From the NCBI GenBank assembly GCA_000470535.1, contig CBRG010000143.1, forward strand, positions 1-62,680: a stretch of 62,680 nucleotides of DNA, written 5' to 3'. The notes beneath the pieces are model-generated. The model searched no databases. It saw nothing but the letters and a program-made list of their open reading frames with translations, and was not told the DNA's origin. Numbering within the stretch: the stretch's first letter is position 1; each line of letters begins with the position of its first letter. This stretch comes from Streptomyces sp. AW19M42 (GTDB lineage Bacteria; Actinomycetota; Actinomycetes; Streptomycetales; Streptomycetaceae). This document shows positions 1 to 10,215 of this stretch, piece after piece. Both the position numbers and the translations under genes were made by a program.

Positions 1-20
1 CCACTTCAGGGGCATGGCCG

Positions 21-1025
21 TTGCCCGCACAAGGAATTGGATCTCTTTGTTACGGGGGTGATGCAGGCCGTTCCTCCGCCCCCGCCCCCGCCCCCGCCAC
101 AGGCGTGACGGACAGCCCCACGCCGCTCCACCCGTCACCGCTCCACCCCGGGCCCATTCCCACCCCGCCCCCGCCGGACGGCACCGACCGCACCGACGGC
201 ACCGGCGCCACCCCCGACGGGCTTGCCCACGCAGGCGCCCAGCCGCCGCCCGGCCGACCGACCGACTACACACCCGATCACGACGCTGCCCCAGCACGCC
301 GGACCGGCGGGCAGCGGCTGGTCAGCGGCCTCAGCTCGTTCCAGCGCAATACCGCACCCCTGGTTCGTGAGGAGCTGGCAAGGCTGGCCAGGGAAGGCCA
401 GCGCCCCTCGCAGCTGTTCATCACCTGCGCGGACTCCCGCCTGGTGACGAGCATGATCACGGCAAGCGGCCCGGGTGACCTGTTCACCGTACGGAACATC
501 GGAAACCTCGTGCCGCCGCCACATTCCGAGAGAGGTGACGACTCTGTGGGCGCGGCGATCGAGTACGCGGTGGATGTGCTGGGGGTGGAATCCATCACCA
601 TCTGCGGGCACTCAGGCTGCGGCGCGATGAACGCCCTGCTCAGTGCGGGGCCCGACACTCCGAACACCCCTCTCTGGCGCTGGTTGCGGCACGGCGTGCC
701 CAGCCTGAAGCGGATGGCCTCCAAACGGCACGCCTGGGCACGGATCTCCGGCCGGCTGCCCGCCGATGAGGTGGAACAGCTCTGCCTCACCAATGTCGTC
801 CAACAGCTGGACCATCTGCGGGCTCATGGATCGGTGGCCCGGCGCCTCGCGGAAGGCACACTCCAGCTGCACGGCATGTACTTCCACGTGGCTGAGGCCC
901 AGTCGTATCTGCTGACCGAGGGAATCGGCGCGGGCCATGGGCTCGACGAGGTATTCGACCGGGTCGGCCCCTCGGCCCCGTACGATCCCTATGAACCGGC
1001 CGAGTTGGCTCGTACCGGCGCCTGA
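21..1025 (+). CDS. Beta-carbonic anhydrase domain protein, 5' end possibly outside window
   Basis: Beta-class carbonic anhydrase, interconverting CO2 and bicarbonate. Zinc-site residues are visible: Cys136-Ala-Asp138-Ser-Arg140 and His197-x-x-Cys200 in CGHSGCGAM. The conserved domain begins only near residue 95; residues 1-90 are Pro/Ala-rich low complexity. The TTG at 21 is the first start in the window, but the frame stays open to base 1. The core closely resembles the C-terminal half of Streptomyces SulP anion transporter/carbonic anhydrase fusions, so this may be the tail of a longer protein whose transporter lies upstream. A stand-alone enzyme with a later start is the alternative. Family assignment is firm; the N-terminus is not. 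Confidence 0.8.
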   Translation: MPAQGIGSLCYGGDAGRSSAPAPAPATGVTDSPTPLHPSPLHPGPIPTPPPPDGTDRTDGTGATPDGLAHAGAQPPPGRPTDYTPDHDAAPARRTGGQRLVSGLSSFQRNTAPLVREELARLAREGQRPSQLFITCADSRLVTSMITASGPGDLFTVRNIGNLVPPPHSERGDDSVGAAIEYAVDVLGVESITICGHSGCGAMNALLSAGPDTPNTPLWRWLRHGVPSLKRMASKRHAWARISGRLPADEVEQLCLTNVVQQLDHLRAHGSVARRLAEGTLQLHGMYFHVAEAQSYLLTEGIGAGHGLDEVFDRVGPSAPYDPYEPAELARTGA

Positions 1026-1161
1026 ACCGGGTACACCTCGGGTCCGTGAGACCGTGTGGGTCCCGCCTCCGCAGCGCCGTGCACCCTGCACCACCGCACG
1101 GCACACCGGCATTCTGCTCCACTCCGCCGCGGGGGCGGGATCGTGCCTCCATACACGAAAC

Positions 1162-1177
1162 ACAGGTCTAAACCAAT
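1162..1177. promoter_or_regulatory. Candidate DasR operator upstream of acsA
   Basis: The 16-mer ACAGGTCTAAACCAAT matches 13 of 16 positions of the DasR responsive element ACTGGTCTAGACCACT, including the GGTCTA core. It lies about 85 bp before the acsA start in the 236-bp gap after the carbonic anhydrase gene. A link between amino-sugar sensing by DasR and acetyl-CoA synthesis is inferred. Confidence 0.4.
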
Positions 1178-1261
1178 TCCCGGCAGACACTTGTCACCCG
1201 GCCTTTGGCCTGATGAGCTATGCCCCGGGACACAACGGACACCCTGGGAATGGGAGATGTC

Positions 1262-3217
1262 GTGAGCAACGAAAGCCTGGCCAACCTGCTCAAAGAGGAG
1301 CGGCGGTTTGCACCGCCTGCCGATCTGGCCGCGAACGCCAATGCCACAGCCGAGGCGTACGAACAGGCCGATGCGGACCGGCTGGGCTTCTGGGCCGAGC
1401 AGGCCCGCCGCCTGACCTGGGCCACGGAGCCGACCGAAACGCTCGACTGGAGCAACCCGCCCTTCGCGAAGTGGTTCGCGGACGGCAAGCTCAACGTCGC
1501 GTACAACTGCGTGGACCGCCACGTCGAGGCGGGCAACGGCGACCGGGTCGCCATCCACTTCGAGGGCGAGCCCGGCGACAGCCGTGCCCTCACCTACGCA
1601 CAGCTGAAGGACGAGGTCTCCCGCGCCGCCAACGCACTGACCGAACTCGGCGTCGGCAAGGGCGACCGGGTCGCCGTCTACCTGCCGATGATCCCCGAGG
1701 CCGCCATCGCGATGCTGGCCTGCGCCCGCATCGGCGCAGCCCACTCGGTGGTCTTCGGCGGCTTCTCCGCCGACGCCATCGCCACCCGCATCCAGGACGC
1801 GGACGCGAAGGTCGTCATCACCTCCGACGGCGGATACCGCCGCGGCAAGCCCTCCGCGCTCAAGCCCGCCGTCGACGACGCCGTCGCCCGTATCGACAGC
1901 GTCGAGCACGTCCTGGTCGTCCGGCGCACCGGCCAGGACACGGCGTGGACCGAGGGCCGCGACGTCTGGTGGCACGAGATCACCGCACGGCAGTCCGCCG
2001 AGCACACCCCCGAGGCATTCGAGGCCGAGCAGCCGCTCTTCATCCTCTACACCTCGGGCACCACCGGGAAGCCCAAGGGCATCCTGCACACCTCCGGCGG
2101 CTACCTCACGCAGGCGGCGTACACGCACCACGCGGTCTTCGACCTCAAGCCGGAGAGCGATGTCTACTGGTGCACCGCTGACATCGGCTGGGTGACCGGA
2201 CACTCCTACATCGTCTACGGCCCGCTGGCCAACGGTGCGACGCAGGTCATGTACGAGGGCACGCCCGACACCCCGCACCAGGGGCGCTTCTGGGAGATCG
2301 TCCAGAAGTACGGCGTGAGCATTCTCTACACCGCGCCGACCGCGATCCGGACGTTCATGAAGTGGGGTGACGACATCCCCGCCAAGTTCGACCTGAGCAG
2401 TCTCCGGGTCCTCGGCTCGGTCGGTGAGCCGATCAACCCCGAGGCCTGGATGTGGTACCGCAAGCACATCGGTGCCGACAAGTGCCCGATCGTGGACACC
2501 TGGTGGCAGACCGAGACCGGCGCGATGATGATCTCGCCGCTCCCCGGAGTCACCGCGACCAAGCCGGGCAGCGCCCAGCGCGCGCTGCCCGGCATCTGCG
2601 CCACGGTCGTGGACGACGAGGCCCGCGAGGTCCCGGACGGCGGCGGCGGCTACCTCGTCCTCACCGAGCCGTGGCCCTCCATGCTCCGCACCATCTGGGG
2701 CGACGACCAACGCTTCCTCGACACCTACTGGTCACGCTTCGAGGGCAAGTACTTCGCGGGCGACGGCGCCAAGAAGGACGAGGACGGCGACATCTGGCTC
2801 CTCGGCCGCGTCGACGACGTCATGCTCGTATCCGGGCACAACATCTCCACCACCGAAGTCGAGTCCGCCCTCGTGTCACACCCGGCGGTCGCCGAGGCAG
2901 CCGTGGTCGGTGCCGCCGACGAGACGACCGGCCAGTCCATCGTCGCCTTCGTCATCCTGCGCGGCACAGCAACCGCCTCCGACGACCTCGTCGCCGAACT
3001 CCGCAACCACGTCGGCACCACCCTCGGCCCCATCGCCAAACCCAAGCGAGTCCTGCCGGTCGACGAGCTGCCGAAGACCCGCTCCGGCAAGATCATGCGA
3101 CGCCTCCTCCGCGACATCGCGGAGAACAGGGAACTGGGAGACGTCACCACACTGACGGACTCATCGGTCATGGATCTCATCCAGACCCAGCTCCCGTCAT
3201 CCTCCTCCGAGGACTGA
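1262..3217 (+). CDS. acsA: Acetyl-CoA synthetase (AMP-forming)
   Basis: Activates acetate to acetyl-CoA through acetyl-AMP in the cytoplasm. Length is 651 residues, normal for Acs. Visible motifs are the phosphate-binding loop [10 protein letters not shown] (residues 264-273), the adenylate-binding DTWWQTETG, and the C-terminal SGKIMRRLL, whose Lys610 is the residue acetylated to inactivate the enzyme in this family. I chose GTG 1262, preceded by a GGGAG ribosome site, over the in-frame ATG 42 bp upstream, because [16 protein letters not shown] resembles family N-termini. It is monocistronic, with a candidate DasR box upstream and a strong terminator downstream. Confidence 0.96.
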   Translation: MSNESLANLLKEERRFAPPADLAANANATAEAYEQADADRLGFWAEQARRLTWATEPTETLDWSNPPFAKWFADGKLNVAYNCVDRHVEAGNGDRVAIHFEGEPGDSRALTYAQLKDEVSRAANALTELGVGKGDRVAVYLPMIPEAAIAMLACARIGAAHSVVFGGFSADAIATRIQDADAKVVITSDGGYRRGKPSALKPAVDDAVARIDSVEHVLVVRRTGQDTAWTEGRDVWWHEITARQSAEHTPEAFEAEQPLFILYTSGTTGKPKGILHTSGGYLTQAAYTHHAVFDLKPESDVYWCTADIGWVTGHSYIVYGPLANGATQVMYEGTPDTPHQGRFWEIVQKYGVSILYTAPTAIRTFMKWGDDIPAKFDLSSLRVLGSVGEPINPEAWMWYRKHIGADKCPIVDTWWQTETGAMMISPLPGVTATKPGSAQRALPGICATVVDDEAREVPDGGGGYLVLTEPWPSMLRTIWGDDQRFLDTYWSRFEGKYFAGDGAKKDEDGDIWLLGRVDDVMLVSGHNISTTEVESALVSHPAVAEAAVVGAADETTGQSIVAFVILRGTATASDDLVAELRNHVGTTLGPIAKPKRVLPVDELPKTRSGKIMRRLLRDIAENRELGDVTTLTDSSVMDLIQTQLPSSSSED

Positions 3218-3242
3218 GACCTCCTCCAGGAGCTGAGCTCAC

Positions 3243-3277
3243 CGAAGGGCATCCGGCAGCGCGCCGGATGCCCTTCG
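3243..3277 (+). terminator. Intrinsic terminator after acsA
   Basis: Perfect 15-bp inverted repeat (3243-3257 with 3263-3277) around a 5-nt loop, starting 25 bp after the acsA stop and followed by GGGCGTTTAG. GC-rich stems without a long T-run are usual in Streptomyces. Confidence 0.85.
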
Positions 3278-3459
3278 GGCGTTTAGGGTGAAGATCACCG
3301 CTCACAGCCCAACCGCTCACAGCCCTGCACGCCCCGGGTACAGTGGCAGCTGGTCAACAACATGACAGGAACAATCTCCAAAGGGTGTGCCGGGAAGTCT
3401 GGTCGGCAAGTGCATCAGCCATGCCGTCGCTGCCGTACCCGACCCGGAGGTCCTCTCTC

Positions 3460-4863
3460 GTGGCCGCGCCCACTCCCGCACCCCCCTCCCCCCGCCGCAC
3501 CTTCCTGGGTCGCCAGTCGCTCCCGGAGCGGACCTTCCTCACCGACGCGCTGCGTACCGAAACCGTCGGCGGAGTCATCCTGCTGGTCGCCGCGGTGGCC
3601 GCGCTGATCTGGGCGAACACCTTCGGATCGAGCTACACGACCGTCAGTCGCTACCACTTCGGGCCCGGCGTGCTCGGTCTGCATCTGTCCGTGGCGCACT
3701 GGGCGGCCGACGGACTGCTCGCGATCTTCTTCTTCGTCGCGGGGGTCGAGCTCAAGCGCGAACTCGTCGCGGGTGAACTGCGCGATCCGAAGGCTGCCGC
3801 CCTCCCGGTCGTCGCCGCGCTCTGCGGCATGGCCGTGCCCGCGGTCGTCTACACGCTGGTGACGGTGTTCGGCTCCGGCTCCACCAGCGGCTGGGCCGTC
3901 CCCACGGCCACCGACATCGCCTTCGCGCTCGCCGTCCTCGCGGTCATCGGCACCTCGCTGCCGTCCGCGCTCCGTGCGTTCCTGCTGACGCTCGCCGTCG
4001 TCGACGACCTGTTCGCGATCCTGATCATCGCGGTGTTCTTCACCGAGAACATCAACTTCGTCGCGCTCAGCGGCGCCTTCGTCGGTCTGGCCGTCTTCTA
4101 CCTGCTGCTGCGGCTGAACGTCCTCGGCTGGTACGTCTACGTGCCGCTCGCCCTGGTCATCTGGGGGCTGATGTACAACAGCGGCATCCACGCCACCATC
4201 GCCGGTGTCGCGATGGGCCTGATGCTGCGCTGTACCAGGCGCGAAGGCGAGGAGCGTTCCCCCGGTGAGCGCATCGAGCATCTGATCCGCCCGCTGTCGG
4301 CGGGTTTCGCCGTACCGCTGTTCGCACTCTTCTCGGCCGGGGTCTCGCTCTCCGGCGGCGCGGTGGCCGGCGTGTTCACCCGGCCCGAGACGCTGGGTGT
4401 CGTGCTGGGGCTCGTCGTCGGGAAGACGATAGGGATCTTCGGCGGTACGTGGCTCGCCACCCGGTTCACCAGGGCGGAGCTGAACAAGGAGCTGGCCTGG
4501 GCCGATATCTTCGCGGTCGCCTCGCTCGCCGGAATCGGCTTCACCGTCTCACTGCTGATCGGCGAGCTGGCCTTCACCGACGACGCCATGATCAACGAGA
4601 TCAAGGCGTCGGTTCTGCTCGGCTCCCTGATTGCCGCCGTACTCTCCGGTGTACTGCTCAAACTCCGGGTACGCAGATACCGGGCGCTCACGGACGCGGA
4701 GGAGCTCGACGAGGACGAATCCGGGGTACCGGACATCTATGAACAGGACGATCCGGAGTACCACCTGCGGATGGCCGCGATCCACGAGAAGAAGGCGGCG
4801 GAGCACAGGCGCCTTGCCCAACTGGCGGGGGCAGCGAGCAACAAGCCGGACAGTCCGGCATGA
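3460..4863 (+). CDS. nhaA: Na+/H+ antiporter NhaA
   Basis: Inner-membrane sodium/proton antiporter for pH and sodium homeostasis, 467 residues with about 11-12 hydrophobic segments. The antiport aspartates are present: Asp152 in VPTATDIAFAL and the adjacent pair Asp182-Asp183 in LAVVDDLFAI, which match E. coli Asp133, Asp163 and Asp164. The reading frame is open upstream, but GTG 3460 has a GGAGG 9 bp before it and begins VAAPTPAP, so I prefer it. The C-terminal 70 residues are a charged cytoplasmic tail (EELDEDESGVPDIYEQ) beyond the E. coli length. Confidence 0.94.
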   Translation: MAAPTPAPPSPRRTFLGRQSLPERTFLTDALRTETVGGVILLVAAVAALIWANTFGSSYTTVSRYHFGPGVLGLHLSVAHWAADGLLAIFFFVAGVELKRELVAGELRDPKAAALPVVAALCGMAVPAVVYTLVTVFGSGSTSGWAVPTATDIAFALAVLAVIGTSLPSALRAFLLTLAVVDDLFAILIIAVFFTENINFVALSGAFVGLAVFYLLLRLNVLGWYVYVPLALVIWGLMYNSGIHATIAGVAMGLMLRCTRREGEERSPGERIEHLIRPLSAGFAVPLFALFSAGVSLSGGAVAGVFTRPETLGVVLGLVVGKTIGIFGGTWLATRFTRAELNKELAWADIFAVASLAGIGFTVSLLIGELAFTDDAMINEIKASVLLGSLIAAVLSGVLLKLRVRRYRALTDAEELDEDESGVPDIYEQDDPEYHLRMAAIHEKKAAEHRRLAQLAGAASNKPDSPA

Positions 4864-4902
4864 TCTGACATCGGATGTGTTGAACAGGAGAGGGAGTCAG
4901 GC

Positions 4903-5433
4903 ATGAGCGACCCCGGCAATTACGCGGGTAGCGCCGACCGCAGTCTCGGCCAGCTGGTCGCCTCGGCGACGGCCGAACTGTCGGCGCTGGTACACGACGA
5001 GATTGCCCTGGCCAAGGCCGAGGTGCGACAGGACGTCAAGCGTGGCGTCATCGGCAGCGTGGCGTTCATCGTCACGGGTGTGCTGATCCTGTTCGCGATC
5101 CCGGTGCTGAGCTTTGCGGCCGCGTACGGAATCCATAACCTGGGACTGGGGCTCGCCTGGTCGTTCCTGATCGTGGGTGGCGCGTTCATCCTGCTCGGGA
5201 TTCTGCTCGCGCTCTTCGGCTACGCCAAGTTCAAGAAGGTCAAGCCGCCGGAGAAGTCCATCGCGTCGGCCAAGCAGACCGCCGCCGTCCTCCAGAGCGT
5301 CAAGCCTCACCCCCGCCCGGGCATCGCAGCGGACGCGATCCTTCCGGTGGGCGGCAGCACACTTGCGGACAAGGCCATCGAGAACAGTCCGGTCCAGGAC
5401 AAGGCGTCGGCTGTGGCACGCTCATCTACATGA
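4903..5433 (+). CDS. Holin-superfamily III-like membrane protein
   Basis: 176-residue protein resembling the actinobacterial phage-holin family (Phage_holin_3_6). It has an amphipathic N-terminus (TAELSALVHDEIALAKAEV), two transmembrane helices at about residues 50-75 and 85-110 separated by a short turn, then a basic segment and a hydrophilic tail. Chromosomal members are not linked to lysis and their role is unknown. The purine-rich GAGAGGGAG upstream supports the ATG. Its stop overlaps the next start by ATGA, so it is translationally coupled to the hydrolase. Confidence 0.85.
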   Translation: MSDPGNYAGSADRSLGQLVASATAELSALVHDEIALAKAEVRQDVKRGVIGSVAFIVTGVLILFAIPVLSFAAAYGIHNLGLGLAWSFLIVGGAFILLGILLALFGYAKFKKVKPPEKSIASAKQTAAVLQSVKPHPRPGIAADAILPVGGSTLADKAIENSPVQDKASAVARSST

Positions 5434-6500
5434 CGGTCCCCGATTCCAGCGCATTCGGCCCAGTAGGCCCGGACGACCGGGCGGGCCACGCAGCGCCGGA
5501 CGGCCCCCCGGCAGACCCTTTCGCCACACCGCCACCGCCGGCCTCGGCGCCGTTCACCGGCCCGCTGGGTCCGGTGGCCGGATCCGGTGGCCCCGTCCGC
5601 CTGGACGGCCCCTGGACGCACCGGGATGTCGCGGCGAACGGCGCCCGCTTCCACATCGCCGAAATGGGTGAAGGGCCGCTGGTCCTGCTCCTGCACGGCT
5701 TCCCGCAGTTCTGGTGGACCTGGCGCCACCAGCTGCCCGCACTCGCGGAGGCGGGGTTCCGGGCGGTGGCGATGGACCTGCGCGGGGTGGGCGGCAGCGA
5801 CCGTACGCCGCGGGGTTACGACCCGGCCAACCTGGCGCTGGACATCACCGGCGTGATCCGCTCGCTCGGCGAGCCCGACGCGGCCCTGGTCGGCCACGAC
5901 ATGGGCGGCTACCTCGCCTGGACGGCGGCGGTGATGCGGCCGAAGCTGGTGCGCCGGCTGGTGGTGTCCTCGATGCCGCATCCGCGACGGTGGCGCTCCT
6001 CGATGCTCTCCGACTTCGCGCAGTCCCGCGCGGGGTCGTACATCTGGGGCTTCCAGCGGCCGTGGGTGCCTGAGCGTCAGCTCGTGGCGGACGACGCCGC
6101 GTTGGTGGGGCGGCTGATCCACGACTGGGCGGGGCCTCGGAGCGCGGACTTCCCCGACGACGCGGCGGTGGACGTGTACCGGCGTGCCATGTCCATCCCG
6201 TCGACGGCGCACTGCTCGGTCGAGCCCTACCGCTGGATGGTGCGCTCACTGGCCCGCCCCGACGGAATCCAGTTCAACCGGCGCATGAAACGGCCGGTGC
6301 GGGTGCCCACGCTGCACCTGCACGGTTCACTCGATCCGGCGGTACGCACCCGGAGTTCGGCGGGGTCCGGCGAGTACGTCGAGGCACCGTACCGGTGGCG
6401 ACTTTTCGACGGTCTGGGGCACTTCCCCCACGAGGAGGATCCGGACGGTTTCTCGGCCGAACTCATCAGCTGGCTCAAGGATTCCGAGCCCGACCGCTAG
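5430..6500 (+). CDS. Alpha/beta hydrolase, epoxide-hydrolase-like
   Basis: Alpha/beta-hydrolase of 356 residues. The oxyanion segment HGFPQFWWTWRHQ and a nucleophile elbow with Asp157 (GHDMGG) rather than Ser place it with epoxide hydrolases and haloalkane dehalogenases. The distal His is in GLGHFPHEE and an acid sits in LHGSLDPAV. The first 55 residues are Pro/Gly-rich and probably disordered. The start overlaps the holin-like gene by 4 bp. In Streptomyces this gene pair commonly lies opposite the MarP-like protease. Substrate unknown. Confidence 0.85.
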   Translation: MTVPDSSAFGPVGPDDRAGHAAPDGPPADPFATPPPPASAPFTGPLGPVAGSGGPVRLDGPWTHRDVAANGARFHIAEMGEGPLVLLLHGFPQFWWTWRHQLPALAEAGFRAVAMDLRGVGGSDRTPRGYDPANLALDITGVIRSLGEPDAALVGHDMGGYLAWTAAVMRPKLVRRLVVSSMPHPRRWRSSMLSDFAQSRAGSYIWGFQRPWVPERQLVADDAALVGRLIHDWAGPRSADFPDDAAVDVYRRAMSIPSTAHCSVEPYRWMVRSLARPDGIQFNRRMKRPVRVPTLHLHGSLDPAVRTRSSAGSGEYVEAPYRWRLFDGLGHFPHEEDPDGFSAELISWLKDSEPDR

Positions 6501-6998
6501 CCCACGGGCACACCCGTCCTACCGAATGGCCACTTGCCTGGCGCATAAGCCAATTGGCTGACGGATGGGCGATTACCGACCATGAGCCACGGGCAGACGT
6601 CCGGGTATGGGCTGGACGCACGACTTCAGTGACGCAGCACGCAATCGTCGCTCGACCGCCACGGCGGGTCCGGGCACTCATGAGGGGGGCGGCCGCCAGG
6701 GCCGGGTGCACGCTATGCATGTTCTGCATGATCCCCGGCTCGGCATTCCGCGCATCCTTCGCCGCAGGGCCCGCTGGGTGTCGGCGCGGCTGCGCCACCC
6801 GCGCGGATGACCTCCCTGCCTCCCCGGACGGCCTCGCGGCCGCCGCGGACGACCTGCCGGTCCCCCACCGGCAGGCTCTGAGCGCAGCGCCCGGCGGCGG
6901 GGTCTGACGGGCCGGCGGCCCGGTCTGGACGGGCCCGGCGGTCACCGGCCCCGGGTACCCGCCCCCGAGGGCCGTTCGCTCCTCCGCCGGACAGTGCA
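6501..6998. other. Convergent intergenic region without a supportable gene
   Basis: About 500 bp between the convergent hydrolase and protease genes. Short frames on both strands lack a ribosome site and a recognisable domain. It contains an inverted repeat CCTGCCGGT / ACCGGCAGG near 6854-6877 that could terminate transcription, and a small doublet of TGCATG around 6716-6731. Confidence 0.5.
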
Positions 6999-8204
6999 CT
7001 AGAGCGCGCACGCCTGACTGTCGACCTGCTGGTTGGCGGTTCTCCCCTGCTCGATGTCCTGGCGGATCTCGTCGGCCGTCAGCGCGTAGCCGGTGTCCGG
7101 GTCGTCGAGCGACTTGGCGAAGACGACGCCGTACACCTTGCCTTCCGGGGTCAGCAGCGGTCCGCCGGAGTTCCCCTGGCGGACCGTCGTGAAGAGCGAG
7201 TACACGTCGCGGCGGACGGTGCCCCGGTGGTAGATGTCCGGACCGTTGGCGTCGATGCGGGCGCGGACGCGCGCGGACCGTACGTCGTACGCGCCGTTCT
7301 CCGGGAAGCCCGCGACGATCGCGCTGTCGCCGGTCGCGGCGTCGTGGTCGGTGTCGGTGAAGCCGAGCGGCTTCGCGTCCAGGTCCGGGACGTCGAGTAC
7401 GGCGATGTCGCGCCGCCAGTCGTACAGGACGACCTTCGCGTCGTACAGCCGTCCCTGGCCGCCGATCTGGACGGTCGGCTCGTCGACGCCGCCGACGACG
7501 TGGGCGTTGGTCATCACCCGGCGGTCGGAGAAGACGAAACCGGTCCCTTCGAGGACCTTGCCGCAGCTCGGGGCGGTACCGACGACCTTGACGATGGAAT
7601 TCTTGGCACGGGCGGCGACCGGGCTGCCCGCAAGCGCCGGGTCGGGTGCCCTGACTTCGGTGATCGGCTCGTTGGCGAACGGGCTGAAGACCTGCGGGAA
7701 GCCGTTCTGCGCGAGGACCGAGGAGAAGTCCGTGAACCAGGTGGAGGCCTGGGGCGGCATCACCCGGGAGATGCCGAGCAGGACAGAGGAACTGCGCACC
7801 TCCTTGCCCAGGGTCGGCAGCGAGGTGCCGGCCAGCGCTGAGCCGATCAGCCACGACACCAGGAGCATCGCCACGACGTTGACCAGTGCGCCGCCCGTCG
7901 CGTCGACGGCACGCGCGGGCGACCACGTGATGTACCGGCGGAGCTTGTTCCCCAGGTGGGTGGTGAAGGCCTGGCCCACCGAGGCGCACACGATCACGAT
8001 GACGACCGCGACCACGGCGGCCGTCGACGAGACCTCGGAGCCGTCCGTCAGCTGGTCCCACAGGATCGGCAGCAGAGAGACGGCGACGAGACCGCCTCCC
8101 AGGAACCCGATCACCGACAGGATGCCGACGACGAACCCCTGGCGGTATCCGATGACCGCGAACCACACGGCGCCGGCCAGCAGCAGGATGTCCAGCACGT
8201 TCAC
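6999..8204 (-). CDS. MarP-family periplasmic serine protease
   Basis: 401-residue membrane-anchored trypsin-like protease. The first 160 residues form a CvpA-like domain with four hydrophobic segments. The extracytoplasmic protease domain carries the triad His235 (MTNAHVVGG), Asp266 (WRRDIAVLD) and Ser346 (QGNSGGPLL). Cys214 and Cys399 could form the disulfide known in mycobacterial MarP, a protease needed for acid and oxidative stress resistance. It is the last gene of the minus-strand nth - Nudix - protease run. Confidence 0.92.
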   Translation of the reverse strand: MNVLDILLLAGAVWFAVIGYRQGFVVGILSVIGFLGGGLVAVSLLPILWDQLTDGSEVSSTAAVVAVVIVIVCASVGQAFTTHLGNKLRRYITWSPARAVDATGGALVNVVAMLLVSWLIGSALAGTSLPTLGKEVRSSSVLLGISRVMPPQASTWFTDFSSVLAQNGFPQVFSPFANEPITEVRAPDPALAGSPVAARAKNSIVKVVGTAPSCGKVLEGTGFVFSDRRVMTNAHVVGGVDEPTVQIGGQGRLYDAKVVLYDWRRDIAVLDVPDLDAKPLGFTDTDHDAATGDSAIVAGFPENGAYDVRSARVRARIDANGPDIYHRGTVRRDVYSLFTTVRQGNSGGPLLTPEGKVYGVVFAKSLDDPDTGYALTADEIRQDIEQGRTANQQVDSQACAL

Positions 8205-8297
8205 CGTCTATAGCCTCACAGATTCGTCACCGGGCCCGTACGTCTCCCCGGGGCCGGGCGGGCGGCCCGGAGCAGTGGAGCACGGGGAGTCAGCCTG

Positions 8298-9056
8298 TCA
8301 TGCGCGCCAGTCGAGCGGCACCTGCTTGGCTCTGTCCCAGGGGCGCTCCCAGCCCGCGAAGTGCAGAATCCGGTCGATCACGCCGGCCGTGAACCCCCAT
8401 ACGAGTGCGGATTCGACCAGAAACGCCGGGCCTTGGTGACCGCTTGGATGGACGGCCGTGGCCCGGTTGGCCGGGTCCGTGAGATCTGCCACGGGGACGG
8501 TGAAGACCCGTGCGGTCTCCCCCGGGTCGACGACCCCCACCGGGCTGGGCGCACGCCACCAGCCGAGGACCGGCGTCACCACGAAGCTGCTCACCGGAAT
8601 GTAGAGCCGGGGCAGCACGCCGAACAGCTGCACCCCGTGCGGATCGAGGCCGGTCTCCTCCTGGGCCTCCCGCAGCGCGGCCCTGAGCGGGCCCGTCGTC
8701 GACTGGTCGCCGTCCTCGGGATCCAGGGAGCCACCGGGGAAGGAGGGCTGGCCGGGGTGCGAGCGCAGGCTTCCCGCGCGCTCCATCAGAAGCAGTTCCG
8801 GCCCCCGTGCACCCTCACCGAACAGGACGAGGACGGCCGACTGCCGTCCCGCTCCGCTCTCGGGCGGGAGGAAACGGCTGAGCTGCCGCGGCTCGACGGT
8901 GCGCGCGGCGCGTGCGACGGGGTCCAGCCAGTGGGGCAGGCCCTCGGTGGTGACGGTGATCGAGGCCTCTCGGCCGGATCCCGGCGCGGGCTCGGCCGAC
9001 GCGGCTGCTGCTGCCGCGTCGGCCGAAGCGTCCGTGCTGTGTTCATGCGTCCTCAT
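8298..9056 (-). CDS. Nudix hydrolase, CoA-pyrophosphatase-like
   Basis: 252-residue Nudix hydrolase. The Nudix box has PGGS at 107-110 and REAQEETGL at 129-137, with a longer spacer between them than the classic motif, as in CoA pyrophosphatases (NudL type), which cleave CoA to phosphopantetheine and 3',5'-ADP. I chose ATG 9056 because CGAGGGG precedes it by 5 nt; GTG 9089 would add 11 residues. An Ala-rich N-terminal stretch precedes the fold. It lies 61 bp after nth, probably co-transcribed. Substrate is inferred from the family only. Confidence 0.88.
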   Translation of the reverse strand: MRTHEHSTDASADAAAAAASAEPAPGSGREASITVTTEGLPHWLDPVARAARTVEPRQLSRFLPPESGAGRQSAVLVLFGEGARGPELLLMERAGSLRSHPGQPSFPGGSLDPEDGDQSTTGPLRAALREAQEETGLDPHGVQLFGVLPRLYIPVSSFVVTPVLGWWRAPSPVGVVDPGETARVFTVPVADLTDPANRATAVHPSGHQGPAFLVESALVWGFTAGVIDRILHFAGWERPWDRAKQVPLDWRA

Positions 9057-9117
9057 GGGCACCCCTCGTCTCACAACGCCTGTCGTCACGCATTTCGTTC
9101 CGCAGCGGCGCCTCGGA

Positions 9118-10209
9118 TCATTCGGCGCCCAGGGCGGGGGCGGGTGCGCCCGGGTAGTCCGGCGGCGGGCTCAGCCGCTGCCCGGGGCGGCCCCCCATCT
9201 CGTACTTCAGAAGCTTCCGGGCCTTCTCGGGATCCGTCTCGCCCTCTCCGTACGAAGGACAGAGCGGGGCGATCGGGCAGGCACCGCAGGCGGGCTTGCG
9301 GGCGTGGCAGATGCGGCGCCCGTGGAAGACGACGCGGTGTGAGAGCATCGTCCACTCACTCTTGGGGAAGATCGCCGCGACATCGGCCTCGACCTTCACC
9401 GGATCCTCCTGGTCGGTCCACTTCCAGCGGCGCACCAGCCGGCCGAAATGGGTGTCGACAGTGATCCCCGGTACGCCGAAAGCGTTCCCCAGTACGACGT
9501 TGGCAGTCTTGCGGCCGACTCCCGGCAACGTCACGAGGTCCTCCAGACGTCCGGGCACCTCGCCGTCGAAGTTGTCCCGGAGGGCGGCGGAGAGGCCCAG
9601 CAGCGACTTGGTCTTGGCGCGGAAGAAGCCGGTCGGCCGAATGATCTCTTCCATTTCCTCCGGGACCGCAGCGGCCATGTCCTCGGGGGTGGGGTAGGCG
9701 GCGAAGAGCGCGGGGGTGGTCTGGTTGACCCTCAGATCGGTCGTCTGAGCGGAGAGGACCGTGGCGACGAGGAGTTCGAAGGCGTTCCGGAAGTCCAGCT
9801 CCGGGTGGGCATAGGGGTAGAGCTCAGCCAGCTCACGGTTGATCCGGCGCGCCCTGCGCACCATGGCCAGGTGCGATTCCGGCTTGGCCTTCGCCTCCGA
9901 CTTCGGCGTGGGCTCGGGCGTGGCCGACTTCGCCTTCGGCGTTGCTTTCGGCGTTGCTTTGGCCGTCGGGGAGGCCTTCGACTTCGGCCTCGCCTCCGAC
10001 CCCGTCGTCGAGTCCGTGCCACTCGTCTTGGATGCCACCCGTTTCGCCGTCCTCACCGGTTCCGCCGTTCCCACCCGTTCCATCCGCCCAGCCGGGCTTT
10101 TTGTCGCATTTTTCGCTCCACTTGCGGCCTGTTCGCCCACAGCGGAATCGCGGCCCTCCGACACCCCATCAACCCCCTTGGCCTGCGCTCCCACCGGCGT
10201 TCCGGACAC
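9118..10209 (-). CDS. nth: Endonuclease III (DNA glycosylase/AP lyase)
   Basis: Base-excision-repair bifunctional glycosylase and AP lyase acting on oxidised pyrimidines. The fold runs from about residue 112 to the end. The helix-hairpin-helix [11 protein letters not shown] contains catalytic Lys234, VDTH supplies catalytic Asp252, and Cys301/308/311/317 form the [4Fe-4S] site. Residues 1-110 are a Lys/Ala/Thr/Pro-rich tail with TPKA repeats, absent from E. coli Nth (211 residues) and probably flexible. The GTG at 10209 lies just 6 nt after a TAGGCT -10-like element with no Shine-Dalgarno, consistent with a leaderless transcript. Divergent from crp. Confidence 0.93.
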   Translation of the reverse strand: MSGTPVGAQAKGVDGVSEGRDSAVGEQAASGAKNATKSPAGRMERVGTAEPVRTAKRVASKTSGTDSTTGSEARPKSKASPTAKATPKATPKAKSATPEPTPKSEAKAKPESHLAMVRRARRINRELAELYPYAHPELDFRNAFELLVATVLSAQTTDLRVNQTTPALFAAYPTPEDMAAAVPEEMEEIIRPTGFFRAKTKSLLGLSAALRDNFDGEVPGRLEDLVTLPGVGRKTANVVLGNAFGVPGITVDTHFGRLVRRWKWTDQEDPVKVEADVAAIFPKSEWTMLSHRVVFHGRRICHARKPACGACPIAPLCPSYGEGETDPEKARKLLKYEMGGRPGQRLSPPPDYPGAPAPALGAE

Positions 10210-10215
10210 TCGGCC

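Noticed and set aside
989..2710. 573-residue minus-strand frame opposite acsA
   Set aside because: Arg/Gly/Val-rich shadow with no domain, caused by GC-biased codons of acsA.
6395..6907. 170-residue plus-strand frame after the hydrolase, containing a Cys-rich CTLCMFCM stretch
   Set aside because: No ribosome site, overlaps the hydrolase in another frame, and no recognisable domain.
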